DNA of 64,000 nucleotides from Tsukamurella sputi (lineage in GTDB: Bacteria > Actinomycetota > Actinomycetes > Mycobacteriales > Mycobacteriaceae), in NCBI RefSeq assembly GCF_007858445.1, contig NZ_VIGV01000002.1:558001-622000 (forward strand). The letters run 5' to 3'. A model generated the notes under the pieces. That model worked only from the letters and a program-made list of their open reading frames with translations, searched no databases and was not told where the DNA came from. Shown here one piece after another: positions 18,303-26,560 of the stretch (positions are counted from its first letter, which is position 1; the number at the start of each line of letters is the position of its first letter). The translations under genes and the position numbers were made by a program.

Positions 18303-18882
18303 CGGGCCAGGCGTTCAGCGCCACACGGCCGACCTGCCGCAGCTCCTGAACCGGCACCCCCTCGCGGGCGGCCTGGGCGAGGCCGTTCACGACCGACATG
18401 GTGAACCTCGCCAGAGCGAGCGCGTCGACATCCGCGGGAAGCAGACCGGCGTCGACGTCCTGCGCGATGCGCTCGGCAAGGCCCTGTACGTTCGCGGAGC
18501 GCATCGCGATCATGCTCTCCGCGACTACGGCGTCCGTGGTCCCGGCGTCGCCGCTGACCACGAGGCAGCCGCGCGGCAGGCCGTCGCGGGTGTACAGCTC
18601 CGGCCCCTCGGTGAGCAGCCGCGTCGCGACGGCGCGGGCCGTGGGCTCACGCAGCGCCCGCGCGATGAAACCTCCGTACCTGCGGTCGTAGTCGGCCACC
18701 GCCTCGGTGAACAGCTGCCGCTTGTCACCGAACGCGCGATAGAGGCTGGGCGCCTCGATGCCCAGCCGTTCCGTGAGATCGCGGATCGAGGTGGCCTCGA
18801 AGCCCTTCTCCCAGAACAGCAGCGCGGCAGCGTCCAACGCCGCCTCGCGGTCGAAGGAGCGCGGCCTTCCCCGGGTGTTCAT
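18292..18882 (-). CDS. TetR/AcrR-family regulator
   Basis: About 196 residues. The DNA-binding region starts GRPRSFDREAALDAA and continues FEATSIRDLTERLGIEAPS. The C-terminal domain includes RGCLVVSGDAG, seen in TetR proteins controlling SDR or exporter genes. ATG 18882 is spaced 8 bases from AGG; ATG 18888 is an alternative. It is divergent from an SDR-MFS gene pair, which it very likely represses through the inverted repeats between them. The inducer may be a substrate of the SDR or the exporter. Confidence 0.86.
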   Translation of the reverse strand: MNTRGRPRSFDREAALDAAALLFWEKGFEATSIRDLTERLGIEAPSLYRAFGDKRQLFTEAVADYDRRYGGFIARALREPTARAVATRLLTEGPELYTRDGLPRGCLVVSGDAGTTDAVVAESMIAMRSANVQGLAERIAQDVDAGLLPADVDALALARFTMSVVNGLAQAAREGVPVQELRQVGRVALNAWPVSS

Positions 18883-18895
18883 CGCCATGACCTCA

Positions 18896-18954
18896 TTCTA
18901 TAGCGACCACTACGAAAAGCTGGTACGTTTCATTCCGTATCAGTCGCTACGGAA
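18896..18954. promoter_or_regulatory. pair of TetR operators between tetR and the SDR-MFS operon
   Basis: TTCCGTA-N8-TACGGAA at 18933-18954 is a perfect inverted repeat. A degenerate copy (TTCTA...TACGAA) lies at 18896-18916, and TAGCGAC at 18901 is the complement of GTCGCTA inside the perfect site. Two copies fit autoregulation plus control of the SDR-MFS pair. Confidence 0.68.
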
Positions 18955-18967
18955 TTAAGGAGCAGCA

Positions 18968-19723
18968 GTGCCGAACGATCTGGCAGGCAAGTACGCCCTG
19001 GTCACGGGCGGGAGCCGCGGTATCGGACGAGCGATCGCCGAGAATCTGGGCGGTCGGGGCGCGACGGTGGCGATCCACTACGGGTCCGACGACGAGACCG
19101 CGGAATCGGCGGTCCGGCTGGTCGAAGAACGCGGGGGTGCGGCGTTCGCGATCCGTGCCGACCTGTCATCGCCGCAGGCGCCCGCCCAGCTGTGGGAGCA
19201 GTACGACCGGCACGCGCCGCACGCCGACATCGTGATCAACAACGCCGGGATCCTCGGCGGCAGAACGCCGTTCTCGGAGGTGGATCCGACGACCTTCGAC
19301 CTGGTCCAGGCGGTCAACGCCCGCGCACCGTTCTTCCTGCTGCAGCACGGCCTGTCCCGCCTCGCAGACGGCGGCCGAGTGGTCAACATCTCGACGCGGT
19401 TCACCCACGGCTCGTACAACGCCGCGCTACTCCCCTATTCGATGTCCAAGGCCGCGATCGACGCGCTGACCTTCGCCCTGGCCAAGGATCTCGCGCCACG
19501 CCGCATCACCGTCAACGCGGTCGGCCCGGGCGCGACCGCCACCGACATGAACGCGGCCCGGCTCGCGACCGAAGAGGGCCGCGCCGCGATGACCACGGAC
19601 TCCCCACTCGGGCGGATCGGGCAGCCCGCCGATGTCGCGGCCGTGGTCGGCTTCCTGGTCTCGGCGGAGGCCGGCTGGGTCACGGGGCAATGGCTCGACG
19701 CGAGCGGCGGGTCGCTGCTGTGA
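18968..19723 (+). CDS. short-chain dehydrogenase/reductase
   Basis: A 251-residue classical SDR with [14 protein letters not shown], the YSMSK form of the catalytic YxxxK and a C-terminal [11 protein letters not shown]. The start is GTG 18968, 5 bases after AAGGAG. It is the first gene of a two-gene operon under the divergent TetR. The position normally holding the catalytic Ser reads [10 protein letters not shown], so the assignment of that residue is less obvious than in most members. Substrate unknown. Confidence 0.86.
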   Translation: MPNDLAGKYALVTGGSRGIGRAIAENLGGRGATVAIHYGSDDETAESAVRLVEERGGAAFAIRADLSSPQAPAQLWEQYDRHAPHADIVINNAGILGGRTPFSEVDPTTFDLVQAVNARAPFFLLQHGLSRLADGGRVVNISTRFTHGSYNAALLPYSMSKAAIDALTFALAKDLAPRRITVNAVGPGATATDMNAARLATEEGRAAMTTDSPLGRIGQPADVAAVVGFLVSAEAGWVTGQWLDASGGSLL

Positions 19724-20931
19724 TGCCACGTGCCGTCCACGTCCTCGGGTTCGGGATCTTCGCGCAGGGCACCTCCGAGCTGATGCTCGCGGGCCTGCTC
19801 CCCGAGCTCGCAGCCGACCTGCACGTCTCCATCTCCCAAGCCGGACTCCTCATCTCGGGGTTCGCACTGGGCATGGTGGTGGGCGCCCCGCTACTCGCCT
19901 TCGCGCTGACGATGCTTCCGGTCTCCCGCAAGCACGCGCTCCTGGCGTTCACACTGATCTTCGCCCTGACCCACGTGGCCGGTGCTCTCACGTCGTCGTA
20001 CGCCGTGCTGCTGGTGACGCGGTTCGTCGGCGCGGTCGTGTACGCGGGGTTCTGGTCCGTGGCCATCACCACCGCCGTCGCCCTCGTCCCGGAGAACGCC
20101 CGTGGCCGGGCCATGAGCATCGTGGCCGGCGGTCTCACGCTCGCCATGGCGGTCGGGCTCCCCCTGGGCACCGTGATCGGCCAGCACCTCGGCTGGCGCG
20201 GAGCGTTCTGGGCGGTGGCGATCGCCTCGCTGGTGGCGCTCGCCGCGCTCGCCGTCGCGGTGCCGGACGACGCGTCCGACGGTGCCGCGGTGCGCGATCC
20301 GCGCCGCGAACTGCGGGGCCTCGCCGTGCCCCGGCTGTGGTTGTCGTACGGGATCACCGCCGTCACCCTGTCCGCGCTGTTGATCACGTTCGGCTACCTC
20401 GGCGCCCTTCTCGGCGATTCGACGGGCGTTGCGCCGCGGTGGATCCCGGTCTTCCTCGCGGTGTACGGCGTCGGGACGTGCGTCGGGATCATGGTGGGCG
20501 GCAGGTTCGCGGACCGTCGTCCGACGACGACCCTCGTTGCCGGCCTCGCGGGGCTCACGACGACTTCCGCACTGCTGGCGATCCTCATCGGCCTGCCCGC
20601 CGCCGTCGCAGTGCTGGTCTTCCTCCTCGGTGCGAGCGGATTCGGGGTGAACCCGGTGCTCAACTCGCGCAACTTCGCGATCGCCCCGCAGGCGCCGCTG
20701 CTGGTCCCGGCGCTCACCGCCTCGGCGTTCAACGTGGGCATCGCCTTCGGCCCGTGGCTGGGCGGCGTCGCACTCGACGCCGGCCTCGGCTACCCGTGGC
20801 TGCCGGCGATCGGCGCCGTGCTCGCCGCGGGCGGGCTGCTGCTGGTGGGCGCGGACACCCGGATGGCCCGGCGCTCGCCACGGGCGGATCCCGAGCCGAG
20901 GGTCGAGCAGGAGTGCGTCACAGGTGCTTGA
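19723..20931 (+). CDS. MFS exporter, DHA1 (AraJ/Cmx-like) type
   Basis: A 402-residue, 12-helix major facilitator. The TM1 segment AQGTSELMLAGLLPELAADL and the motif-C-like GLPLGTVIGQHLGWRGAFW in TM5-6 are typical of drug/proton antiporters of the AraJ/chloramphenicol-efflux group. The ATG overlaps the SDR stop (TGATG), showing translational coupling. It probably exports the SDR's substrate or product, or a toxic compound recognised by the TetR protein. The 3' end overlaps the opposite DNA-alkylation-repair gene by 14 bases. Confidence 0.86.
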   Translation: MPRAVHVLGFGIFAQGTSELMLAGLLPELAADLHVSISQAGLLISGFALGMVVGAPLLAFALTMLPVSRKHALLAFTLIFALTHVAGALTSSYAVLLVTRFVGAVVYAGFWSVAITTAVALVPENARGRAMSIVAGGLTLAMAVGLPLGTVIGQHLGWRGAFWAVAIASLVALAALAVAVPDDASDGAAVRDPRRELRGLAVPRLWLSYGITAVTLSALLITFGYLGALLGDSTGVAPRWIPVFLAVYGVGTCVGIMVGGRFADRRPTTTLVAGLAGLTTTSALLAILIGLPAAVAVLVFLLGASGFGVNPVLNSRNFAIAPQAPLLVPALTASAFNVGIAFGPWLGGVALDAGLGYPWLPAIGAVLAAGGLLLVGADTRMARRSPRADPEPRVEQECVTGA

Positions 20932-21589
20932 GCGCCTCGCGGCGCGAGAGCCCGCTGAGTTCGGCCTCGTGCGCCGCGACGTACGCGCGTACCCACTCCG
21001 GATCGGTCCTCCCGTACTCGCGGAGTGCCCAGCCGATCGCCTTGCGCAGGAAGAACTCCGATTCGGGAAGGGCCGGTTCGATCACCTCCGTCAGCAGCGC
21101 GGTGTCGAGCCGGTCCTTCCGGCCGAGCTGCGAGATGATCGCCAGGCGGCGCAGCCACATGTGGTCACCGAGGCTCCAGGCGCGGGCCACCGCCGCCGTC
21201 TCCTCGGGGTGCGCGTCGTGGAGGTCCGCGATGTGGTGAGCGGTTTCGTCGACGTGATCCCACCAGGCGCCGGTCACGGCGATGTGCTCGTGCAGCGGAA
21301 GGAGTTCGAGCCGGCCCTTGGTGAGCCGGCCGCGCAGCAGGTGCTGCGCGGCGTACCGCTCCTCGCGGTACACGGCTTCGTCCCAGAGCTCGCGCACGGT
21401 GGCGACCAGGTCGGCACGGTCCGCGGGCGGGTGCGTGCGCCGCGCGGACGTCACGATCGAGCGCGCAGCCGGTGCCGGCACACCCAGGAAGGGCATCTCG
21501 GACTTCATGTACGCCTGCATCTTCGGCGCCCGCTCCGGGTCGGCCGCGGAGCGCAACCCCGCGCGGATCCCCTCGACCAGATCCTTCAC
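20918..21589 (-). CDS. DNA alkylation repair protein, AlkD-like HEAT-repeat family
   Basis: A 223-residue, all-helical protein. Segments MKSEMPFLGVPAPAAR, WWDHVDETAHHIAD and AIGWALREYGRTDPEWV are hallmarks of the AlkD/AlkC-type family, whose members excise N3- and N7-alkylated purines. I start at GTG 21589, which overlaps the upstream HTH-citrate-synthase stop (GTGA); the frame is open further upstream but only as a shadow. Coupling of a repair glycosylase to a citrate-synthase-like regulator is unusual. Confidence 0.86.
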   Translation of the reverse strand: MKDLVEGIRAGLRSAADPERAPKMQAYMKSEMPFLGVPAPAARSIVTSARRTHPPADRADLVATVRELWDEAVYREERYAAQHLLRGRLTKGRLELLPLHEHIAVTGAWWDHVDETAHHIADLHDAHPEETAAVARAWSLGDHMWLRRLAIISQLGRKDRLDTALLTEVIEPALPESEFFLRKAIGWALREYGRTDPEWVRAYVAAHEAELSGLSRREALKHL

Positions 21590-22659
21590 CGGACCCCTCC
21601 GCTGTTGGCGCCGCGCCAGCGCAGCGGTGCCTCGTCGTACTCCTCGGCGATGTGCGCCGCCATCCCGACGGTGCGCCCGTACTGGAAGAGCACCTCGGTT
21701 GCGCGCGCCGGGAGTCCCAGCGTGTGCGCGACGGCCGCGCCTGCCAGATCGATATTGACCGACCGACCGACCCGCGCGGCGAGTTCCTCGACAGCGTGCA
21801 GTGCGGGAGCATCCGGCTGATCGGCGCGCATCAACCCGAGCACGACGGTGGCCCGCGGATCCTCGCCCGTGTAGACGATGTGGCCGAAGCCGGCGAGGTG
21901 ACCGCCCCACGAGGCGTGGGCGATCGCCTGGTCCACATCGTCGCCCGCGAGCACCCGGCCGAGCAGTTCATAGGCCGCCGCGGGGGCACCGCCGTGCAGC
22001 GGTCCGGCGAGTGCCGCGTACCCGGCGAGAAGCGCGTCGTACAGCCCCGCCCGGGCGGACGCCGCCACCCGCGCGGCCGTGGTCGACGCCGCGAGCCCGT
22101 TGTCGATGAGACAGGTCGCCTGGGCGTCGACCCACGGGTGCTCCAGGCGCACCTCGGGCACGAGCCCGGCAAGCACCGGCAGCAGACCGAGCGTGCGCTC
22201 GGCGACCGCGGACCGATCCGCGCGCAGCGGATCCTGCGCCGCGAGGAGCGCCACAGCCAGCGGGATCCGGCGCTCCAGTGCGACCTTCCGCGCGGCAGCG
22301 AGGTCGACCGCGGGAGGTGGTGCGGCACCGTCGGTCTCGAGGGCGAATCGGGCGGCCGCGGCGAAGTCCATCTCCGCGCAGACCCGGGCGATCGGCCGGC
22401 CGCGCAGCTGCAACGAGTCGCCCCGCAGCGAGGAGACGCGCGTGGTCACGGCCCGGAAACGCAGCAGCCTGTCCGCCTCGCGCCGGCCGTCGTGCTTGGC
22501 CGCCGCGAGCGAGTCGACCTGCGTGCGGTCGAAGAGCGATTCCGCCTGCCCCGGCATGCGCTGCGAGTGCAGCACGCCGCGGCTGACGTAGGAGTACAGC
22601 GTCCCGCGCTTGACGCCGAGGCGCTCCGCCGCCTCGGACGTCGTGATCCACCTGTCCAC
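21586..22659 (-). CDS. helix-turn-helix / citrate synthase fusion protein
   Basis: 357 residues. Residues 1-60 form a MerR/excisionase-type helix-turn-helix (TTSEAAERLGVKRGTLYSYV), followed by a phenylalanine-containing linker. Residues about 90-345 are a citrate-synthase fold that keeps the catalytic positions: His in GPLHGGAP, His in GFGHIVYTGEDPRA and Asp in NIDLAG. It could be an enzyme, or a sensor that binds citryl or acyl-CoA ligands and controls transcription. It is divergent from a stand-alone citrate synthase across a 55-base gap packed with TTGAT/ATCAA boxes. The start is GTG 22659. This architecture occurs in other actinobacteria, but I know of no defined role. Confidence 0.85.
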   Translation of the reverse strand: MDRWITTSEAAERLGVKRGTLYSYVSRGVLHSQRMPGQAESLFDRTQVDSLAAAKHDGRREADRLLRFRAVTTRVSSLRGDSLQLRGRPIARVCAEMDFAAAARFALETDGAAPPPAVDLAAARKVALERRIPLAVALLAAQDPLRADRSAVAERTLGLLPVLAGLVPEVRLEHPWVDAQATCLIDNGLAASTTAARVAASARAGLYDALLAGYAALAGPLHGGAPAAAYELLGRVLAGDDVDQAIAHASWGGHLAGFGHIVYTGEDPRATVVLGLMRADQPDAPALHAVEELAARVGRSVNIDLAGAAVAHTLGLPARATEVLFQYGRTVGMAAHIAEEYDEAPLRWRGANSGGVR

Positions 22660-22663
22660 GCCC

Positions 22664-22697
22664 TTGATTCAATCAACATTGCGAGTGTTGATCAACA
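22664..22697. promoter_or_regulatory. clustered TTGAT/ATCAA palindromes between two citrate synthase genes
   Basis: TTGATT-C-AATCAA (22664-22676) and TGTTGATCAACA (22686-22697) are perfect palindromes. The inner halves also pair with each other as ATCAACA-N7-TGTTGAT (22672-22692). Four TTGAT/ATCAA half-sites thus lie in 34 bases between the divergent starts. The HTH-fused protein is the obvious candidate to bind here. Confidence 0.72.
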
Positions 22698-22714
22698 TCG
22701 CTCACACTCGTGCC

Positions 22715-23833
22715 ATGACCACACCGCTCATCGCCCCGGCGGGGCTCAAGAACGTCATCGTGACCGACACCGAGATCGGCGACGTCCGGGGAGAGGAGGG
22801 CTTCTTCCACTACCGCGGCCACGACGCCACCGCGCTGGCGCGCGACGTCCGCTTCGAGGACGCCTGGCACCTCGTGCTCTTCGGTTCGCTTCCCGAGGCC
22901 GACGCGGCCGACGCCTTCCAGGCGCGTGTGGGCGCGCTCCGCCCCGTCGACGGGAGCACCGTCGACCTGCTGCGGACGACCGTGCGACCCGAGACCGAGC
23001 CCATGCACGCGCTACGGGTGGCGCTCGCCGCGCTCGGTCTGGGTGATCGACCGCTCATGGACCTGCCGGAGGAGGAGCGGACCGAGGCGGCCCTGCGCTC
23101 CGCCGCGGTGACGCCGACGATCCTGGCGGCGGCGCACCGTCTGGCCCGGGGCGAGGAGCCCGCGGACGCCGATCCGAGCGCGGGTCACGCCGCCGACTAC
23201 CTCCGGATGGCGACCGGGAACACCGATCCCGCCGACGCCGCGGCGCTGCAGACCTACCTCGTTGCGACCATCGACCACGGATTCAACGCCTCGACCTTCG
23301 CGGGCCGGGTGATCGCGTCCACCGGATCGGACATGACGTCATGCCTGCTCGGTGCGCTGGGCGCCTTCCTCGGCCCACTGCACGGCGGCGCGCCGAGCCG
23401 GGCGCTGGCCGCACTCGACGAGATCGGCGACCCGTCGAACACCCGAGAGTGGGTCCGCGACAAGATCGCCCGCGACGAGCGGATCATGGGCTTCGGGCAC
23501 GCGGTGTACCGCACGCACGATCCCCGGTCGGAGCTGCTCAAGCACGTCGCCCGGCGGTACGACTCGCCCCTGGTACGCCAGGCCCTGCAGGTGGAGGCGG
23601 AGATCGAGTCCGCCATCAACGAGCTCAAGCCGGGCCGGCGGCTCTATGCGAACGTCGAGTACTACGCCGGCGTGGTGATGAGCGAGGTGGGCCTGCCACC
23701 GTCGATGTTCACGCCCACCTTCGGCGTCGCCCGCGTCGTCGGGTGGACGGCGAACGTGCTCGAGCAGGTGCGCCAGGGCAAGATCATCCGCCCCTCGGCG
23801 CGCTACGTCGGCACGAGGTTTGCAGTAGCGTAG
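22715..23833 (+). CDS. citA: citrate synthase (CitA-type) / 2-methylcitrate synthase family
   Basis: A 372-residue short citrate synthase. The early segment EEGFFHYRGHDATALA matches family members, and the active site is GPLHGGAPSRAL (His), MGFGHAVYRTHDPR (His) and YANVEYYAG (acidic residue). It condenses an acyl-CoA, probably acetyl-CoA, with oxaloacetate; propionyl-CoA cannot be excluded. It resembles M. tuberculosis CitA (Rv0889c). The short length and the Glu in NVE differ from the main TCA enzyme, suggesting a secondary, regulated isozyme. It starts 17 bases after the palindrome cluster. A GNAT gene begins 4 bases after its stop. Confidence 0.87.
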   Translation: MTTPLIAPAGLKNVIVTDTEIGDVRGEEGFFHYRGHDATALARDVRFEDAWHLVLFGSLPEADAADAFQARVGALRPVDGSTVDLLRTTVRPETEPMHALRVALAALGLGDRPLMDLPEEERTEAALRSAAVTPTILAAAHRLARGEEPADADPSAGHAADYLRMATGNTDPADAAALQTYLVATIDHGFNASTFAGRVIASTGSDMTSCLLGALGAFLGPLHGGAPSRALAALDEIGDPSNTREWVRDKIARDERIMGFGHAVYRTHDPRSELLKHVARRYDSPLVRQALQVEAEIESAINELKPGRRLYANVEYYAGVVMSEVGLPPSMFTPTFGVARVVGWTANVLEQVRQGKIIRPSARYVGTRFAVA

Positions 23834-23837
23834 GGGC

Positions 23838-24962
23838 GTGAACCAGTCGAACGACGGCCGTTACCGCATCGGCGAGCATGTCGTCGAAATCCGCGCCCCC
23901 CGCCTCTCCGACGCCGACTCGTGGCGGCGTACCAATCTCGAGTACGAGGGCAGGCTGCGTCCGGCGTTCGGCAGTCCGGAAAGGGATTGGGACGCCGACC
24001 ACTCCTGCGCGGCATGGGCCGCGACGTGGTGGACGGCGACGCACGATCCGGACGTCCGGATCGCCCGAGTTCTCACTCTCGAGGACGGGGCCCGGGACCG
24101 CGTGGTCGGCTACCAGGCGTGGGCGGGGCGCGACCCGCGCACAGGTCATGCGGAAGCATCGACATGGGTGGCCGGACTGCCCCGGTCCTATGAGGTCACG
24201 GCGTTCTTCACGGCGTCCTGCGTAGCGGATGCGTTTCGCACGAATCCCGACCTTCCGTACGTCGTCGCGCCGATGGCCGTACACAACCGACCGCCGATCG
24301 CGCTCGCCGAATCGGTCGGCTTCACGTACCTGCAGACGCTGCGCCGACTGCGCGAGTACGACGGCACGCCGACCGATCACTCGGTCCACATCCTCGCCAA
24401 CACCGAGAAGTCGCGCGATGGCTTGGAGACTGTTCTCGCCTCGATCGGCGCGGAACCGGTGCCGTCCCGCGCCGCGACCCGGCCGACGCTCGGGGCAACG
24501 CTGGGCCTCGCGCGTCACGGGGTGCGCAGGCTTCGCACCCGGGCACGAGCTGCGCGCCTGCCGGCGGAGTCGGACGACATCCTCGGTCTCGCCGGGGCGA
24601 GGAGCGGCGATGGGATCCGATTCCAACCCACGAGTCGCGGCGGATACACGGTGGCCGTCGGTGGCCGGGCCGTCGGGGAGACCGGCATGCACGTCGACAG
24701 CGGAACGTCGACGACGGAGATCATCGATCGCCTGCGCGGCGACACCAGTGCCGACGAGGCGACCGCAGTCCTCGTCGCGGCCTGCCGGGCCGCCGCCGAA
24801 CGACAGGACACCCGTCGCCTGACGATCGCGCTCGCGGACCGGCATGCCGCAGCCCACGACGCCCTCATCGCGCTCGGCTTCGCCTCGGAGGGCCCGACAT
24901 TGCCGACGATCGGCGACGAGGGCTCGCCACGGGAATCGTGGACGCGCCTGAGGGAGGAGTGA
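23838..24962 (+). CDS. GNAT-family acetyltransferase (RimJ/RimL-like, two-part)
   Basis: A 374-residue protein. The N-terminal 190 residues look like a RimJ/RimL-type GNAT domain (IRAPRLSDADSWRR, then VAPMAVHNRPPIALAESVGF, the usual acetyl-CoA loop and C-terminal region). The C-terminal half, from about residue 230, has no clear acetyl-CoA signature but ends in HDALIALGFASEGPT, which resembles the end of a second GNAT fold. The acceptor is unknown. The GTG start lies 4 bases after the citrate synthase stop, so the two may be co-transcribed. It converges on truB with 7 bases between stops. Confidence 0.7.
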   Translation: MNQSNDGRYRIGEHVVEIRAPRLSDADSWRRTNLEYEGRLRPAFGSPERDWDADHSCAAWAATWWTATHDPDVRIARVLTLEDGARDRVVGYQAWAGRDPRTGHAEASTWVAGLPRSYEVTAFFTASCVADAFRTNPDLPYVVAPMAVHNRPPIALAESVGFTYLQTLRRLREYDGTPTDHSVHILANTEKSRDGLETVLASIGAEPVPSRAATRPTLGATLGLARHGVRRLRTRARAARLPAESDDILGLAGARSGDGIRFQPTSRGGYTVAVGGRAVGETGMHVDSGTSTTEIIDRLRGDTSADEATAVLVAACRAAAERQDTRRLTIALADRHAAAHDALIALGFASEGPTLPTIGDEGSPRESWTRLREE

Positions 24963-24969
24963 CGGACAG

Positions 24970-25875
24970 TCAGGCCGACGGTCGCACCACGAAGACCGAG
25001 CTCGCACGCTTGCCGCTCTCCTGCAACAGCGCGAAGGCCCGGCCGTCCGGTGTGACCGCGGCGTAGACGCCCGGCATGCCGACGGGGTCGAGCCACCGGC
25101 CGAGCGCCAGATCGACGGACTGCTCGTCGGTGATCTCCCGGGTCGCGAAGCCCGCGGCGATCGCCTCATCGATGTCGTAGGACAGGCGCGGTGTCTCGAA
25201 GAGATCGCCCAGGGTGATCGCGTGATCGAGGCCGTACGGCCCGACGTGGGTGCGGCGCAGCGCGGTGAGGTGCCCGCCCACACCGAGCGCGGCACCCAGG
25301 TCACGGGCCAGAGCGCGAACGTACGTGCCGGACGAGCACTCCACCGTCACGTCCACGTCGAGGAACTCGCCCTCGCGGCGGAAGGCGTGCGCAGCGAACT
25401 CGTCCACAGTCACGGGGCGCGCCTTGAGCTGCACGTCGGCGCCCTCACGGACGAGCTGGTGCGCGCGCTTACCGTCGACCTTGATCGCGCTCACCGACGA
25501 CGGGACCTGCTCGATCTCGCCGGTCAACGGCGCCATCGCGGCCCGGACGTCGTCCTCGGTGAGCCCCGCGGCGGACGCACCCCCGGCGGTCTCGCCCTCG
25601 GCGTCGTCGGTGGTGGTGGACGCGCCGAGCCGGACGGTGGCCGAGTACGCCTTGGTGGTCAGCGCCAGGTGCCCGAGCAGCTTGGTGGCGCGTTCGATGC
25701 CGATGACCAGGACGCCGGTGGCCATCGGGTCGAGGGTGCCGGCGTGGCCGACCTTGCGGGTACTCATCGCCCGACGGCAGCGCGCGACGACATCGTGACT
25801 GGTCAGGCCCGCGGGCTTGTCGACGATGATCAGACCCGCGCCGTCGGGTTCGAGGAAGCCTCTGCCGGAGGTCAT
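24970..25875 (-). CDS. truB: tRNA pseudouridine-55 synthase
   Basis: 301 residues. The catalytic block GHAGTLDPMATGVL (nucleophile Asp) and IIVDKPAGLTSHDVV are diagnostic, followed by KAYSATVRLGASTTTDD and the CSSGTYVRALARDLG motif. It makes pseudouridine 55 in the T-loop of tRNAs. The ATG at 25875 lies one base from the pptT stop, with GGAGG inside the end of pptT as its ribosome-binding site. It is the last gene of the pptH-pptT-truB operon, the same order as in M. tuberculosis. Confidence 0.96.
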   Translation of the reverse strand: MTSGRGFLEPDGAGLIIVDKPAGLTSHDVVARCRRAMSTRKVGHAGTLDPMATGVLVIGIERATKLLGHLALTTKAYSATVRLGASTTTDDAEGETAGGASAAGLTEDDVRAAMAPLTGEIEQVPSSVSAIKVDGKRAHQLVREGADVQLKARPVTVDEFAAHAFRREGEFLDVDVTVECSSGTYVRALARDLGAALGVGGHLTALRRTHVGPYGLDHAITLGDLFETPRLSYDIDEAIAAGFATREITDEQSVDLALGRWLDPVGMPGVYAAVTPDGRAFALLQESGKRASSVFVVRPSA

Positions 25876-25876
25876 C

Positions 25877-26560
25877 TCACACCTCCGCGATCGAGGTCAC
25901 GATGAGGCCGTCGGTGATCCGCCACCGGCCGTCGAAGGCTGCGACGGGAGGGCCGCCGTCGGTCGCCTTGCCGTCGATGAGGATCCGGGAGTGGAAGGTC
26001 CCCTCCGCCGCGGGGCCGGACGGCCGATCGGTGCGCGAGGTGAGGTCGAAGGTGATCTCGGCGTCCTCGAATCCCAGCCAGCGCCCGGTGATCGGATTCC
26101 ATGCCTTGTACGTGGCCTCCTTGGCGCAGAACAGGAGCCGGTCCCAGTGCAGGCCGTCGTCGGGGCGCGCCGCGAGCACCTCGCGCTCGGACTCGACGGA
26201 GACCGTGGGGAGCACCTTGTCCGGGAGGGCGAGGTGCGGCTCGGCATCGATCCCGACGGTGCGCACACCCATCCGGTAGCCGACCACCGCACCGCGGTAG
26301 CCGTCGCAGTGGGTGAGCGCGCCGACGACGTTGCGGGGCCAGTCCACCCCGCCACCCTCGCCCTTGACGAGCACGGCGTCACCGATGCCCAACTCCCCCA
26401 GCGCCTCCCGGGCGAGATGCCGCACCGTCGCGTACTCGGCCTGGCGCTTCGGCACCGCCTTGGCGATCTGTGCGGCTTCGCGCGGATGCAGCGGCGCCTC
26501 GACATCGCCGTGCGCCTCCCGCGCGACGACCCCGCGCGGGAGCATGGACTGCAGGATCAC
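25877..26560 (-). CDS. pptT: 4'-phosphopantetheinyl transferase PptT
   Basis: 227 residues, the same length as M. tuberculosis PptT. Characteristic blocks are GALTHCDGYRGAVVG, VGIDAEPH (metal-binding Asp/Glu) and FCAKEATYKAWNP (catalytic Lys and Glu). It transfers phosphopantetheine from CoA to carrier proteins of lipid, mycolate and siderophore synthases and is essential in mycobacteria. The GTG at 26560 overlaps the pptH stop (GTGA); an internal ATG at 26545 is possible but gives a shorter N-terminus. Its product works against that of pptH. Confidence 0.95.
   Translation of the reverse strand: MILQSMLPRGVVAREAHGDVEAPLHPREAAQIAKAVPKRQAEYATVRHLAREALGELGIGDAVLVKGEGGGVDWPRNVVGALTHCDGYRGAVVGYRMGVRTVGIDAEPHLALPDKVLPTVSVESEREVLAARPDDGLHWDRLLFCAKEATYKAWNPITGRWLGFEDAEITFDLTSRTDRPSGPAAEGTFHSRILIDGKATDGGPPVAAFDGRWRITDGLIVTSIAEV

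Noticed and set aside
19192-19722. N-terminal extension of the MFS exporter inside the SDR gene
   Set aside because: The extension is Arg/Gly-rich shadow sequence; the membrane protein starts at the TGATG overlap.
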